Shown: positions 1 to 11,742, numbered from the stretch's first letter. The stretch: DNA of 64,000 nucleotides from Excoecaria cochinchinensis (GCA_947683425.1 CANTUQ010000101.1:26807001-26871000), one strand, 5' to 3'. Notes: a model not told the origin generated them from the sequence alone. Numbers and translations are program-made.

Positions 1-903
1 TAAATTATTAATAAAAGTAAAGTTTCGAACACCTTCTCTGGTTTAAGACCATCGAAACTAGAGACCTTTCCCGATTTCTTGTAAATTGGGTGGCGACTCC
101 AAAATACCTCAAGGTGCCTAAAGGTGTCGCGAGATTAGATGATCATCCCAATGTTCTATTGGGTAGGAGGCGTCCAAAATGTCTCGTGATGCCCAAGATT
201 AAAAAAAGACGCGAACCAATCCCTCGAGCCCTAAGACCGGGTCTCGCTAGTGAGGGCCTTTGCTAGGTTCGGCGCGCGTCACAACTAGGAAGCCTTATGG
301 GATCTTTTCTCCCTTCTTGTCTTTGCTGGCTAGTAGTAGGAGAATCAGGGGGACTTTGGGTAGTAAGACCTTCCTCTACCCTCATTTTTTCTGAGGAACT
401 CTCAGATGCACTCATCGTAAATAGGGATAAAGGAAAAAGTGGTACAAACCTGAAATTTTCGAAAAAAACTTCGAGGTGAGTCTAAAAGTAGTTAAATCAG
501 AAGGCGCCTGGAAATAATTACTCACAAGTACAGTGAATCTGAGAAATAAGAAGAAGAAATAGGGAGAAGAACATAAATTTGGTCAGAGAAAGAGAGCTAA
601 GGAGAAGAATAGTAAACTGAAAATCAAATGCGTGAAAGAGAAGCAAAATCCGTAAAATAAAATGAAATATATAGGCCAGATGAGCCAGTAATTAGGGGAC
701 AAGTGGCAGGTGTTGAGTGGTTATGTTAGTAATCATTAATACAAGCGCGAGTACCGAAGTGTCACAATGATGGCATATAATTGCTCTAGCCGTCACTTCA
801 CGTGAAACGAGGTGCTATTCTTTTCGTTTTTCATGCCTCACGCGCCCGACAGGTACCTTTTTGAATTTTTGGGTTGCCGCCTAAATGATATAAATCTCAT
901 CTA
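1..903 (+). other. 3' internal remnant of a Tat/Ogre-type Gypsy element, non-coding
   Basis: This stretch has no convincing coding region. It is more GC-rich and less repetitive than the DNA to its right, and it leads directly into a polypurine tract and an LTR-like block, so I read it as the 3' untranslated end of a Gypsy element cut by the window edge. A segment near 90-100 (ggtggcgactcc) resembles words common near the LTR-internal junctions of Ogre/Tat elements. The small open frames here (for example 297-479) show no domain. The lineage is an inference. Confidence 0.35.
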
Positions 904-917
904 TTTGGGGGGTGGGA
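904..917 (+). other. polypurine tract of the left Tat-type element
   Basis: A G-rich purine run (tttggggggtggga) lies a few bases before the TGATAACC start of an LTR-like block. The minus-strand Tat element further right has the same arrangement: a G-rich tract directly before an LTR that also begins TGATAACC. This supports a plus-strand second-strand priming site. Confidence 0.5.
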
Positions 918-921
918 CTTA

Positions 922-1490
922 TGATAACCGGACACTCCTCCTAGGAGTTCGGTTTCGTCTTGCTCTTTAGCCCGGACGGCCGAGCTGACTGAAATCCCTT
1001 AATAACAGCTTGGTATTATCTAATAGCTCGGAAAGAGCTCGCCCCCTGGGATCATCAGGATTGTTGCAATCCTCCATGGACTTTCACTCCCTTGTAACGT
1101 GTTTTCTACACGATCAATCTTATTCAGTCAGCAATTCAACCTTATCCAAATGGGAGTTACTCTTATCTGATCAGAAAGTATCCTTATCTATTCAGAGTCC
1201 GAGTCCTGCTCCAGTTAGGATTCCTAGCTCCAGCTCTCAGCTCCAGCACTATTGGGAATACCTGTCCCACGCAGAAAAGGAGTCCTCCTCCAACGCTGAT
1301 TCCTAACTCTATAAAAGGGAGAATTCAGGTATGTTTTTCTTCTTTATTTTCTTTCCAAATACCAGGTCAATATAATCATTAATCTTCCTGATTTGACCGT
1401 CGAAGTATCATTTATCGAAAACCCACGGGAATTTTTTATTTTCAGGTGACTGTTTCAAGCTGCCAGTTCAGAAATTTTGAACTCTCATCA
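922..1490 (+). repeat. 3' LTR of a Tat-type Gypsy element (3' limit approximate)
   Basis: The block begins TGATAACCGG right after the polypurine tract. It has a TATA box (TATAAAAGG, 1310-1318) followed by a word resembling the conserved post-TATA LTR motif (gaccgtcgaagt, about 1394-1405). The end near 1490 (TCATCA) is a guess based on the spacing in the related LTR at 11794-12235. No matching 5' LTR is in the window, so this may be a solo LTR or the end of an element lying to the left. The open frame 1010-1306 lies inside it and is not treated as a gene. Confidence 0.5.
1310..1318 (+). promoter_or_regulatory. TATA box in the left LTR
   Basis: TATAAAAGG lies in a GC-richer LTR context and is followed by the LTR leader. 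It would drive element transcription on the plus strand. Confidence 0.45.
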
Positions 1491-2979
1491 GAAATGTAGC
1501 TACACATGTTTCATTTCTCGTTTTCCATGGTTTTGTTTTTAAATTGGCAAATATTAGATAAAAAAATAATAAAAAAATAGTGCTGCCAGAAATCGGCACG
1601 CAAAGGTGTCGATTTCTGGCACGCTAGCTGGTCAAATCAGCTGGCTCTACTCTGATGAAAATCGGTACATAATTGTGTCGAATTTTAACACCCCAAAATT
1701 CTAAATATGTTTAGAATAATCTCATTTTTTTTTTTTTTCAAAATTACACCAAAATTAAAAAAAAAAATCCTAAATCTTCACTTGTGAATGTATATGCGAA
1801 TCAAAATACAAAAAGAAGTTGATCTAACCAAAAATGTTGTGATAAGTAAGGACAAAAAAAATCAAGTACACGTGAAATGCCAATTTGTCATGGAAATTTT
1901 TTATTAGCATGCATGCGAGTACACGTGATGCTGCAATAGTCTAATAATGGGATTAATTACATTCGCTAGAACTGTTAAATTTTAATTCTGACTCATATAA
2001 CTCCTAAAATTTTGACCCGGATGCAATCTACCTATAAATAACCCATATATGACCTAATTCATATGATTTGAAAAAAAATTGAATTGGGTTAAGTCAATTC
2101 ATGGATTAAATCAACCAATAGTTCATCCATAGGTCAAATGGATTAGGTTGATCTAGATAACCCAGGTAACCCATAAACGACAAAATATGTGTTCCTTTTT
2201 CATTTCTTTTTTGTTACTTTGATATTTACTTTGATATTTTAGATATGAATTTGTACAAGTTTTATATATATATATATATACATATATATTGTAAGTATAG
2301 TTATATTGCATTTTACACTATTTTTATTGCTGTCAATTATAGTTTGTATCTAACACAAAGTGGCTTAATAATGAATGAAGTAGCCTAATAATGAACAAAT
2401 CAATTATATTCAGTGGTTGCATGGTTTTTTATTGTTCCAAATTATAATGAGAATTATCTTTTTCAAGCTATTAGTTTTAGTTGAAATCTCAATTTTTTTT
2501 TGTTTGTTGAAGTGCTTTTAGAAATATTGATCATTTTGGATTTTGACATTTCAATATTTTAAGTATTTAGATATAATATTTTTATAAGTTTGAATTTTGT
2601 ATTATGACATTGATTGTTCAATTTGAAAAAAAAAAAGAAAAAAATATAAAGGGTCATATGGATTGAACCATGACCCATGGATCAATTCATGATCCGTTAG
2701 TTGACCCACCATCCATCCAACCTATTTGTAGTTCAATTCATTTATAATTTAATCTATTTTGACCCGATATATTTACCAGGTGTAACGTCCACAATAAGTT
2801 AGTCAAAAAAAACTTTCATGTCATAAAAATATTTATTTTAGTTAAATTATTTTAATTAAAAAATAATAAATTTGGCATAAAATACTAACGTGACAAGTTA
2901 ACTCAAATTCAAATATTTCATGAGATGACATGTGAAACCTTCTAATACATACCACCTTAAAAATGAATCTAAAGGGAAA

Positions 2980-3021
<42 letters not shown>

Positions 3022-3067
3022 TGCAAACTACTATAAAATGTCAAGCAAAAGGCCAAACTGGACCAAA
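1491..3067. other. AT-rich intergenic DNA with degenerate repeats, no gene seen
   Basis: The stretch holds a TA run near 2260-2290, many poly-A and poly-T tracts, and a degenerate repeat at about 1990-2790 with recurring gaccc/gggtc words at both ends, possibly a decayed MITE. An AAT microsatellite ends the stretch. No frame of interest was seen; the minus open frame at 2898-3101 is a by-product of the AAT run. Confidence 0.5.
2982..3021. repeat. AAT microsatellite
   Basis: About 13 uninterrupted AAT units lie 46 bp before the left end of the CACTA element at 3068. Confidence 0.9.
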
Positions 3068-3086
3068 CACTAAAAAAAAAATCCAA

Positions 3087-3470
3087 ATTCGCGACGGACA
3101 CTTTTTCGTCGCTAATTAGAGACTAATTTGTGACGGAATTAAGGATTAATCGTGAAAGACTATTTTTTCAATTTTAGCGACGGAAAAAAAAATCTGCAAT
3201 TTATGGTGTCTTTTTTTGCGACTAATTTAGCGACTAAAAAAGCTGTTGCTAAAATAGCAACAGCAATATCCGTCGCTAAATTTGAAGGTAATTTTAGCGA
3301 TTTTATTTGCGACCGATTTAGTTACTGAAATTTTTGTCGCTAAACACAATTAAATTAGCGACTGAATAGCACAAAAATTTCTGTCGCTAAAAAGTTTTTA
3401 AATTTTTTAAATATGAAAATAATTTTCGGAATATTTTAGCGGCGGAATAATCCGTCGCTATTTCGTCGGT
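3087..3470. repeat. left subterminal repeat block of the CACTA element
   Basis: There are many copies of (T)AGCGAC(G)GAA and its complement TTCCGTCGCTA, some degraded (for example tgctaaaatagcaac). Such arrays are the binding sites of the TNPA-type protein in En/Spm-like elements. Confidence 0.8.
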
Positions 3471-4021
3471 AAAATTGATTATAATATTAATAAAAGTATG
3501 CATATATACTTATGGTTATGAATTATTTTTAATATTTTTGCTTTACACATGAATTTTAATTTATCTAAAATAAATTTTATTTTTATTTTTAATTTGTCTA
3601 AAATAACTTTTTTATTATTCAATTATTTAAAAATTTAATGAAAATATTAGATGGATGAACTGAAATCAATATTAATAAACAAATTTATTAAGAAATATGA
3701 ATTGATAATCTTTTTGGGTTTTGAATTAATAACTTTGACTAAATAATTAAATTAAAATATATAAATTAATATATGTATGTTAGGCATGATTTTTACAGAA
3801 TTAAAATACATAAATTAATATATGTATGTTAGGCATAAATTTATACATAAAGTTACATACTTAAATATTTGGTTATTATTTTTAATATTTTTGCTTTACA
3901 CATGAAATTATATTGAAATTCATTTCTTTTACTCATTCCGATAAGATTAACATTTAATCTTGAAAATATATAATTAAAACAATTATCAACAAATTTTAAT
4001 AATTTTTTTAGTACTTTTATT

Positions 4022-4370
4022 GATTAAAATAAATGATGCGGTCGAGTTGAGCATTCAGTATTTGGAGCAAGCCGAATGGGCCATAACTTTTGCTACAAGT
4101 ATCCAATCGTTTATTATAATATATTTTCGAAAAACTCGTTTTGAGCTGATCGCATTTTACAGGACATATGCCCCTTGTAACAACCATTTCGGGTCTTAAA
4201 AAATGACGTTTAGGCTTTCGTTTTTCACTTTGAAGTTCAGTGGTATTTTTGTAATTTTATTCATTTCTTTCATATAAATTGTTTGTTACCCAACTTTGAA
4301 AGGGACTTTTGGAATTTGAATAAGAACGATACTATTTCGGATACTTTCGCTGCATCAGTAAATGATAATA
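4022..4370. repeat. dispersed repeat, copy 1 (inside the CACTA element)
   Basis: This segment is clearly similar to 34990-35370. Shared words include cagtatttggagc, ttttcgaaaaactc and catataaattgtttgttacc, in the same order and spacing. The family is not recognised; it looks like LTR or UTR sequence of an element. Its presence inside two unrelated DNA transposons means it inserted in, or was captured by, both. Confidence 0.7.
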
Positions 4371-4542
4371 ATAAATGAATGCAAGTATATGTAAATAGAC
4401 AAGTAAATAATATGTATACATATAAATAAGTATATATAATTAATTATATAGATTTTCTTTAAAGATTATATAATTAATTATTAGATAAATTATAGTCAAT
4501 TAAATAAATATATGTATACATATAAATAAGTAAATAAACATA

Positions 4543-4597
<55 letters not shown>
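4543..4597. repeat. AAT microsatellite
   Basis: About 18 AAT units lie inside the CACTA element, just left of its GC-rich block. Confidence 0.9.
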
Positions 4598-4598
<1 letters not shown>

Positions 4599-4619
4599 CT
4601 TAATTAGGTCTATAATGAG

Positions 4620-5180
4620 GAATTAAATGAAACGAAGGAAAAAGAAAAGAGTGGAAGAAGGGGAAGGACAGGGGAAATCGGGGAGACCGAGGAAGAAAGA
4701 GAGGAAGAGAGATGGACAGGCAGAGCCCAGCGGAAGGAGGGGGGACTGGCGAAAACCAACGGCAGAAAATCGACGGCGACTGCAATGCCGACAAGACCGG
4801 CTGATTCCTCCTCCATCCCCGGCGTCGCTTCTCTCGCTTTCAGGAGAGCAACCGAAGCTTCTTTCCTCCGTTCTGGCCAACTCCGGCGACCGTTGGTGGC
4901 GCAAATACCATCGGTCAACTCCTGGTGACCAGACGCTCCTCCCTGTACCTATCGTTCTTCCTCAATCGTCGGCAACGAGCAGATCAGAGATTGAGAAAAC
5001 CGAGACTTCCGACGGTGATTCTGGCCAGACGACGGGGAGTTGGAGCGCGTGACCACCGGCAAGGGAGATCTGACACCGAGAGCTTCACTTCGGTAGTGAT
5101 ATCGTCTCCAGTAGAGCTCTAGCAAGGCTCCGGCGACCCGTGAATGGGATCAAAATGACAGAATTTAGCTGAAAATAAAC
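4620..5180 (+). other. GC-rich leader-like block inside the CACTA element
   Basis: This is an island of high GC in AT-rich DNA, with open frames on both strands (4627-5052 plus; 4610-4918 minus) that match nothing I know and are compositionally biased. It ends at a good 5' splice site (ACC/gtaagt near 5180). The larger CACTA element has the same plan at 43520-43855: a GC-rich block that ends in a splice donor and precedes a long AT-rich intron. I infer a non-coding first exon and promoter left over from the parent element. A captured host 5' UTR is an alternative. Confidence 0.4.
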
Positions 5181-6684
5181 CGTAAGTGACTACCGAAATT
5201 AATTTTTCTTATGAAATTTTATATAAAATTTAAATTGTTAGAATAATTGCTAAATACAGTTTGTGTGTTAGTGTGGTTTGCTAAATTGATTGGTAAATTA
5301 GCTGTGTTAAATTGGCTTTGGCTTGATTAAATTGAATTTAATGAATTATTGGTATTTAAATGATGGAATTTATGTAAATTTATATTTAGGTATGTAAGAA
5401 TTCACGAGAACAAGCTGTGAGATTGAGAATTTTGTTGGGAGAAATGAATAATAATAATAATACAAATTAGTGATGGATTAAGGATTAGGATAATTAATTG
5501 AATAATTTGATGCTTTATTTGAATTCTTTTCAAGTTTGACAGTATGTTCAAAATCTTAGGAAATTAAGCATGTTCATGATTTACGGTTATAGAAGATATT
5601 TAACAATTTGTGGCGGTTCTATTGGCTTTGGAAGTGGCAGTATGATGGTGATTAATGGGTAGAACAGCGGTGAATGTTAGTGCACAAAATGATAATAACT
5701 CCGTGATCAAGATGCCTAGTTTCATTCCTCCAATACCCAATTCCAATCCCATGTAAGTTTCTATGCTTTGATTCCCTTTTTTTATTTTGTAATTTTATAT
5801 CTTAAATTGAGTGTGGAATTAGTTACAAATCAGGCATAACAACTCAAATTTGAGGCTTTTCACTGTAAGTTTATTGGGTAAATGCACTAGCACAGCACAT
5901 GGCACTCCATTCCTCCCATATTTGGCACATTTCAATTATTAAGGTAGAGTTTTTTAATTGACATTTTGATTTGGTTGACTCAAAAATTCTCCGTAAAATA
6001 GATATGAAATAAATTTATTAAATTATATTTAAGATATGCTTTACTTTAAGTTGGTAATATGTTTTTGGCAATTTTATTCGGTGTATTGGTTGAATTATGA
6101 ATATTTATACAGTGATGATAATTAATATAGGATATATTCATAGAAAATTAAGATTATATTAATTATCTGATGTTTTGATATCTAATAATTTGAAAATTTC
6201 AGTGGGAATTTATAAGTATTGGAGTTTGATGAAATGCTGCTAAAAATAACAAAATGAAAGGTATGTGCATTCTTGGTTGCTGCTGGTAAGAAATGATAAA
6301 AAGTTTAGAAAGTTATGAAGTTTTAATTTTTTTTAAGCATATTGTGAAACATCTTGATAACGGTTATTCTAAGTAGCACTATTTAGTTTGAATTAGTGCC
6401 TTTTAAGTATTATATAATTTAATGTAGTTCTATGATATTATATTTTTTAAATTAATAGTATTGTAGTAGCACTATTTAGTTTAAATTAGTACTTTTTGAG
6501 TATTATATAATGTAATATAGTTCTATGATATTATATTTTTTAAATTAATAGTATTGTTAATAATATTGTATAATTATTATTTATATAAATTAAATTTTTG
6601 ATGTAATAATAATAATAATAATAATAATAAAAATAAATTAATTTAATTTAATTTAAAAATAATAAAAAAAAATTAATAATTTTT

Positions 6685-6905
6685 GCTACGGAATTTTTGG
6701 TCGCTAATATTTTTTAATACTTGCTTATTTAGCTACGGAATATTTTATTTTAAGTAACGGAATTTGTTGTCGCTATTTTTAGTGACTGTTTTATATTTTA
6801 GTCGCAAAATTTCTTGCGACAGCAGGTTTAGCGACAGTTAATCCTTTTGTCGCTAAAAGTCATTAGCGACGGAATTTATGGAATTAGCTATGGAAATTTT
6901 CCTGT
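6685..6905. repeat. right subterminal repeat block of the CACTA element
   Basis: Degenerate copies of GCTACGGAA, TAGCGACGGAA and TGTCGCTAA run up to the right terminal inverted repeat. Confidence 0.75.
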
Positions 6906-6920
6906 TTTTTTGTAGTGAAA

Positions 6921-8388
6921 ATGTAACAGACCAGATTCAAGGTGAGCTGCGTTGGAAGCCATGGCTGGATCTAGATGGATTCATGATGAGAAATCAATCA
7001 CTCAGGAAGCACAATAGGGAAAGTAAGAGGGTATTGAATCAATCACTGAGAGAGAGTATAACTAAAATCTATTGAATGACAGACAGAAATAGCTTGATAG
7101 AAGATAAATATGACTGAGATGAGTGTTTCTGTGTATAGCTTGCGGAGCTGCTTCAACAGCCTTTGGGCTCTCCTTTTATAGGTTTTGAGATGATGGCCGT
7201 TAATTCAATTCTTCAATCACATTTAATTCTCTGTTTGAAAAACATGCTTTCCGATTGCTAATTCGGCTAATCAGACAATCAATGTCTAGTTGCCCTTCCT
7301 TTCTGGGTTTAGCTTGGTTCACATGAACTTTGGGCTTAAGCTTTTTTCTTGGGCTTGATTTTGAGTTCAGCGTAAACAATTTCAAACTGTTTGACTACCA
7401 TTTTTAACAGTGAATTCATATTTTTTGGTCAAAATATTTTTTATTTCAATATTTAAAAATTAAAATATTTTTGTGAAATAATTTTTTTTATTTGATCGTC
7501 ATTGACTGTAAATAAAATTAACCCATAATAATTGCATTAATAGCCACTGCTTGCAATTATTCCTTGATGATGGATCCAGATATTCCAATCACTTCAAAAG
7601 GAAAAAAGCTCAATGGTAGGATTGGTAATGGCTAGGGTATCCGGAAAAATTGACATATTCATTTTCGAACTCATTTATTATTTAAGGTACCTGAATCTTA
7701 TAAATACCAATTTAAAATTAACACTATATTCTCTCTACCGGTCTTGTCCCATAGCCGATCACTAATATTTGTATACTATCCGATACCAATTTAAATATCC
7801 ATTTATCAATATTTTCTAAAAAAAATACAAAAAAAAAATTAATAAAAAATCAATACATAAATAAAATAAATACAAACGAAAAATATATAATCAAAGCACA
7901 TCAAGATAAATCAAATTAAAACTAAATGTAAATGTAAATTAAATTAAATTCAAATAGCTTGACATAAACAAATATTCATTAAAATTGGGCACCAATGCTA
8001 AAAATTTATTATTAGGATTTGTTATTTCTTCAAGAAAATTATTAGGATTTGTTGTTTCGACTCTGCAACCAAATTCGTATATTTCAATATTTTTTAAGTA
8101 AGTGGCTTTAATAGCTATTTTGACATCGCAAGTTCAAATCCTAATACATATGCATAATATAATATATTAATATATAAATATAAACATGTGTAGGTACCCA
8201 ATAGCCGAACAATGTGTATTTGTGTTCAGATAATGTATACCTAGAAGCTTAAATCTGAATCTTATCCAAACCCGCCACAGGTAGAGAAATTTCCTGAATT
8301 CATTCCAAACCCGTTTATTCACTATCATAATCAATTCTATTAGGGATGGATAGAATCAGACATACAAAAAATTTTAACAACAGGTATG

Positions 8389-8432
<44 letters not shown>

Positions 8433-9269
8433 TATCTGTTGTTAAAATATAAACAAGAAAAAGGATGTTAAAATTAAAATGATTTAACAAATGGCTGAGA
8501 TTTTAATGTTTTATTGGCATCCCAACACGTCCAACTGCCAAGATGATATTTCCTTAAAAATTTCATAATGAAAGCATAAGACAATATTCATAAGACAAAG
8601 TTCATAAAACAGCAAACATTATGCCGTTTTGTGTCATACCGGACTCCACCTAAATCTGTGAATAAAATTATGCCGTTTTGTTAAATTAAAAACGGTAAGT
8701 ATGAGTGCTGTTTTTGTGATAAGATAATGTCATATCCACGTGAGTGCCGCTCTAATACAAAATGACCATCTATTTATCTTTTTCTGATATATTAAAAATT
8801 TAAATAAAATTACTGTAGTAATAAATTTTGATTTTTTTTTTCCAAAATCACCCCAAATCTGAAAAACATCTCATAAATGATTGTAATGGTTAAATTGCGT
8901 TTAATTGATTTTATGAAACACTTTTTATATAGTCTGGTTAACATTTCAATATTTTTTTTTTCATCGGTATTGTTGATGAAATTAAATAGCTAGTGGGCCA
9001 TAGACATACTCCGTAACATTTGAATATTATGGTAGCAAAAGTTGCTAAAATCTTCCGATTATTTACAAAGTGCCAAGAAAAAGTACGTAGTTACATTGGT
9101 AAGAGAGACAATTTCATGTTGTGCGTGTGTATACACACACACCAGCAAACGATCATTCAATTCTTCTAAATTTCAATTATTTTTAAGAGAGAACTAGTAA
9201 TGACATGTCATTAAAAAGATTTGACCTGGCGGTTAGCTCAACTCTCATAATTTAAGTTACAATTATTTA
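6921..9269. other. AT-rich intergenic DNA, no gene recognised
   Basis: The part at 6920-7390 is less AT-rich and looks like retroelement debris, with short frames on both strands (6878-7075, 7200-7385) and no recognisable domain. The rest is low-complexity AT-rich sequence, with an ATT microsatellite in an inverted repeat at 8371-8448 and a short TGTG/CACA block near 9125. Confidence 0.45.
8371..8448. repeat. ATT microsatellite flanked by a 13-bp perfect inverted repeat
   Basis: ATTTTAACAACAG at 8371-8383 is the exact reverse complement of 8436-8448. Between them lie about 13 ATT units. The whole can fold as a hairpin. Confidence 0.85.
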
Positions 9270-9536
9270 TTCCCTCAATTTTTTTATAACGGTCAATTTT
9301 ATTATTTTTACTGAAATTAAAAAATATTAATTAGTCTTTAATTTAGAAAAAAATTGAGTAATTCAATACATATTGAGTAATTTAATTTAAAAAAATGAAT
9401 TTAATTGATAAATTTTTATTGAAAATGAAAATTAAATTGAAAAGAAAAAATTAAATTGTATTGAAAATCTAAAAGTAACAAATAAATAAAATTTGAATTT
9501 TACTCAAAAGTGACAGATAATAAAGAACGGAGAGAG
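9270..9536. mobile_element. Stowaway-like MITE, degraded
   Basis: The right end reads ...cggagagag followed by TA, the complement of a CTCTCTCCG-type terminus. The interior resembles the copies at 36774, 40498 and 41248 in inverted orientation, with shared words such as attgagtaatt and caaaagtgacaga. The left end (tccctcaatt) is eroded. Confidence 0.55.
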
Positions 9537-9668
9537 TAATTGGCTAACAATCAACCTTTATTAATAAATTACTAATAATGTTCCGTCCATGTCATGAGAT
9601 GATAGTAATTTATCTCAAAAAGTTGAACGTATTGGCCATTGCCAAAATGCTCCAAGCCAAATAAAACT

Positions 9669-11670
9669 TTATTTCTTTAATTTTAGAAGAGGAGATGGAA
9701 CTGGAATCAACACAAGATCTGACTTTCTTCTAGTTATTACGCGAAAACACTCAGACATGTCCATACTTTCCGATTTAGCACCATCGGGAAATTTCCAATC
9801 GAAGTGATACAGCAATTGTGCAATTGTTAAGTGAATATTAGCCACAGCCATGGTGCTGCCTGGGCACATCCTTCTTCCAGAACCAAATGGAAGCAATTCA
9901 AAATCATTTCCCTTAAAATCAATGGAACTTGTATGAAATCTTTCTGGATTGAATCTTTCAGGATCTTCCCATGAATTAGGGTCCCTTCCAATCGCCCTGA
10001 TCAGAACTTTAGTTTTCGGATAAATATCATATCCACAAAGTTCACATTTCTCTCTGCATTCTCTTGAAAACAATGCTAGTGGAGGATGTAATCTGAAGGT
10101 TTCTTTGATAATCAGCTTCAAATATTGCAGTTCATGAAGATCATCTTCATCCACGGTTCCCTTTTCACCGAAAACTCTCCTCACTTCTTCTTGTGCTTTT
10201 CTCATCACGCATGGGTTCATCATCATTTCCGACATTGCCCATTCAATAGTTACTGAAGTGGTATCATTTCCAGCTCCAAGTGCTTCCTGTAATAGAATTA
10301 GAGCTTTTTTTTTAAAAAAAAAAAAAGAAAAAAGGTAGTTTCAAACTATTTAATTTGGGGCAATGCTTTTGAATTTTTTTTTTCAATCAATTTTTGGTCG
10401 TGAACTATTCAAAATAAAATGATTTTGCCTTTATTTTATATAACAATCAATCAATAATATACGCTACATCCATTTTATGAGTAAAATTAAAATATATATG
10501 CCAATTTTGATAAATTTAAGAGCAAAAGTTACATGTTTTAAAAAATATAAAGGCAAAATCTCTTCATTTTAAATAGTTCAAGTGAAAAAATAGTTAAAAA
10601 AAAGGGGCAAAATCACTATGTTTCGAAAACTTCAGAGATAAGACACTATATTTTGAATATTGTAGAGGCAACATACGGTATTACTTTTTTTTTCTAATCA
10701 CGGTCAGTGTTAGAACTCATAGACGAATTTGACATTTTAGCATACGATTTTAAATTCCTATTCATATAATTGAAAAGAATATACTAACCAGAATCATAGC
10801 TTTGATGTTATCTGTTGTTAAGGGAAACTGCAACTTGCCATGTTCCTGAGTATCCAAAAGAACACCTAATAAATTATCAGCTTGATGAGTCTGTGAGGTT
10901 GAAGACTTGTTTGCTTTGATTTCATTGATGATATCCTCAAGAAACTCATCTGCTTGTTGATGAATCCTTTGAACTTCAGAACTCGTCCCAGTGATCTTTC
11001 CAGCAAGCAATTAAAAGGACGGGAAAGCATCTGCCAGACTGAAACTTCCTGCAGTCACAAAAGCATCCGACACAATTCTAACAATTTCTTCTTGTTCTTT
11101 CTCCAGTTTCGTCCCAGTGGATGCTATTGCGATAATGGAGTTCACCAACGACATCACTGCTCTACCGAGATTCACCGGTGACCCAGTTTTCGAATAAATG
11201 AATTCGATGAAGTTGGAGACCTGCTTTTCCCTGATTGATTTGAAAGACTTCACACGCTTAGCACTAAGCAGCTTTAGTATGGCAATTTTTTTCATCTCTC
11301 TCCAGTAAGCTCCATATGGGGCAAACAGATTGTTAGTGTAACCATAGAAAATGGTATTTGCAGCCACGGGAAAGGCTCTATCAAGGAAAAATAATTCATT
11401 GGTTCGCAATATTTTTTTGGCTAATTCTTCAGAGGAAATTACTAGGGCAGGAACTTGGCCAAGCTGGATATGCATAATTGGTCCATAAGTTTCTGCCATT
11501 TTTGTGAGGAGATGGTGAAACTCGCCATGGGCTAGCTGGTGAAGGTTGCCGATGACACGTAAAGTTTTGGGTCCTGGTGGACGATTATAAGAAATGGATT
11601 TTTCCTTCCTTATCAAAACTATGAAAATTGAAAAGATGAAGATTACAAGAAATGGTAATGAGATTTCCAT
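9669..11670 (-). pseudogene. CYP71-clan cytochrome P450, near full length with an in-frame stop
   Basis: A microsomal P450 mono-oxygenase of the A-type, closest by eye to CYP71D/CYP726 proteins. Exon 1 is 11670-10789 and exon 2 is 10286-9669, separated by a 502-bp GT-AG intron at the usual place just before the I-helix. Seen in order: an N-terminal membrane anchor (residues about 1-22), the PPGP hinge, the I-helix GAGNDTTS just after the intron, the K-helix ETFR (E356), PERF, and the haem loop FGSGRRMCPG with Cys 435. The total of 499 codons matches family length. TAA at 11011-11013 (codon 220) falls in frame, with homology continuing on both sides, so the mRNA would encode only a truncated protein without the haem site. 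About two residues are also missing before AIGRDP. The substrate cannot be deduced. A functional allele may exist elsewhere. Confidence 0.85.
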
Positions 11671-11728
11671 ATCCGTATCTATATCAGATTGATGGACAAT
11701 ATACTGTGTTTACATATCCACTTCATTG

Positions 11729-11742
11729 CATATATATAGGCT
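11729..11742 (-). promoter_or_regulatory. probable TATA box of the P450
   Basis: A TATATATA run lies about 60 bp upstream of the P450 start codon. The same sequence context recurs upstream of the broken copy at 39240-39397, where the run has expanded into a long TA microsatellite. Confidence 0.5.

Larger units (their letters stand above)
3068..6917. mobile_element. non-autonomous CACTA (En/Spm-like) DNA transposon
   Basis: The left end reads CACTAAAAAAAAAATCC. The right end read on the other strand is CACTACAAAAAAACAGG, so both 5-bp termini are exact CACTA. The flanking 3 bp are AAA on both sides (3065-3067 and 6918-6920), the 3-bp duplication expected for this superfamily. Both ends carry subterminal repeats of the word TAGCGACGGAA in both orientations. 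Inside the 3,850 bp there is no transposase, only a GC-rich leader-like block (4620-5180), AAT microsatellites and AT-rich filler. Mobilisation would need a transposase from elsewhere; the element at 43059-52251 is a candidate. Confidence 0.85.

Noticed and set aside
1010..1306. 98-codon Ser-rich frame
   Set aside because: It lies inside an LTR-like block and overlaps the run-up to its TATA box.
4610..5122. Overlapping open frames on both strands in a GC-rich block
   Set aside because: Frames are open in several phases because the block is GC-rich and low in stops. None has a known motif, and the block is better explained as a transposon leader.
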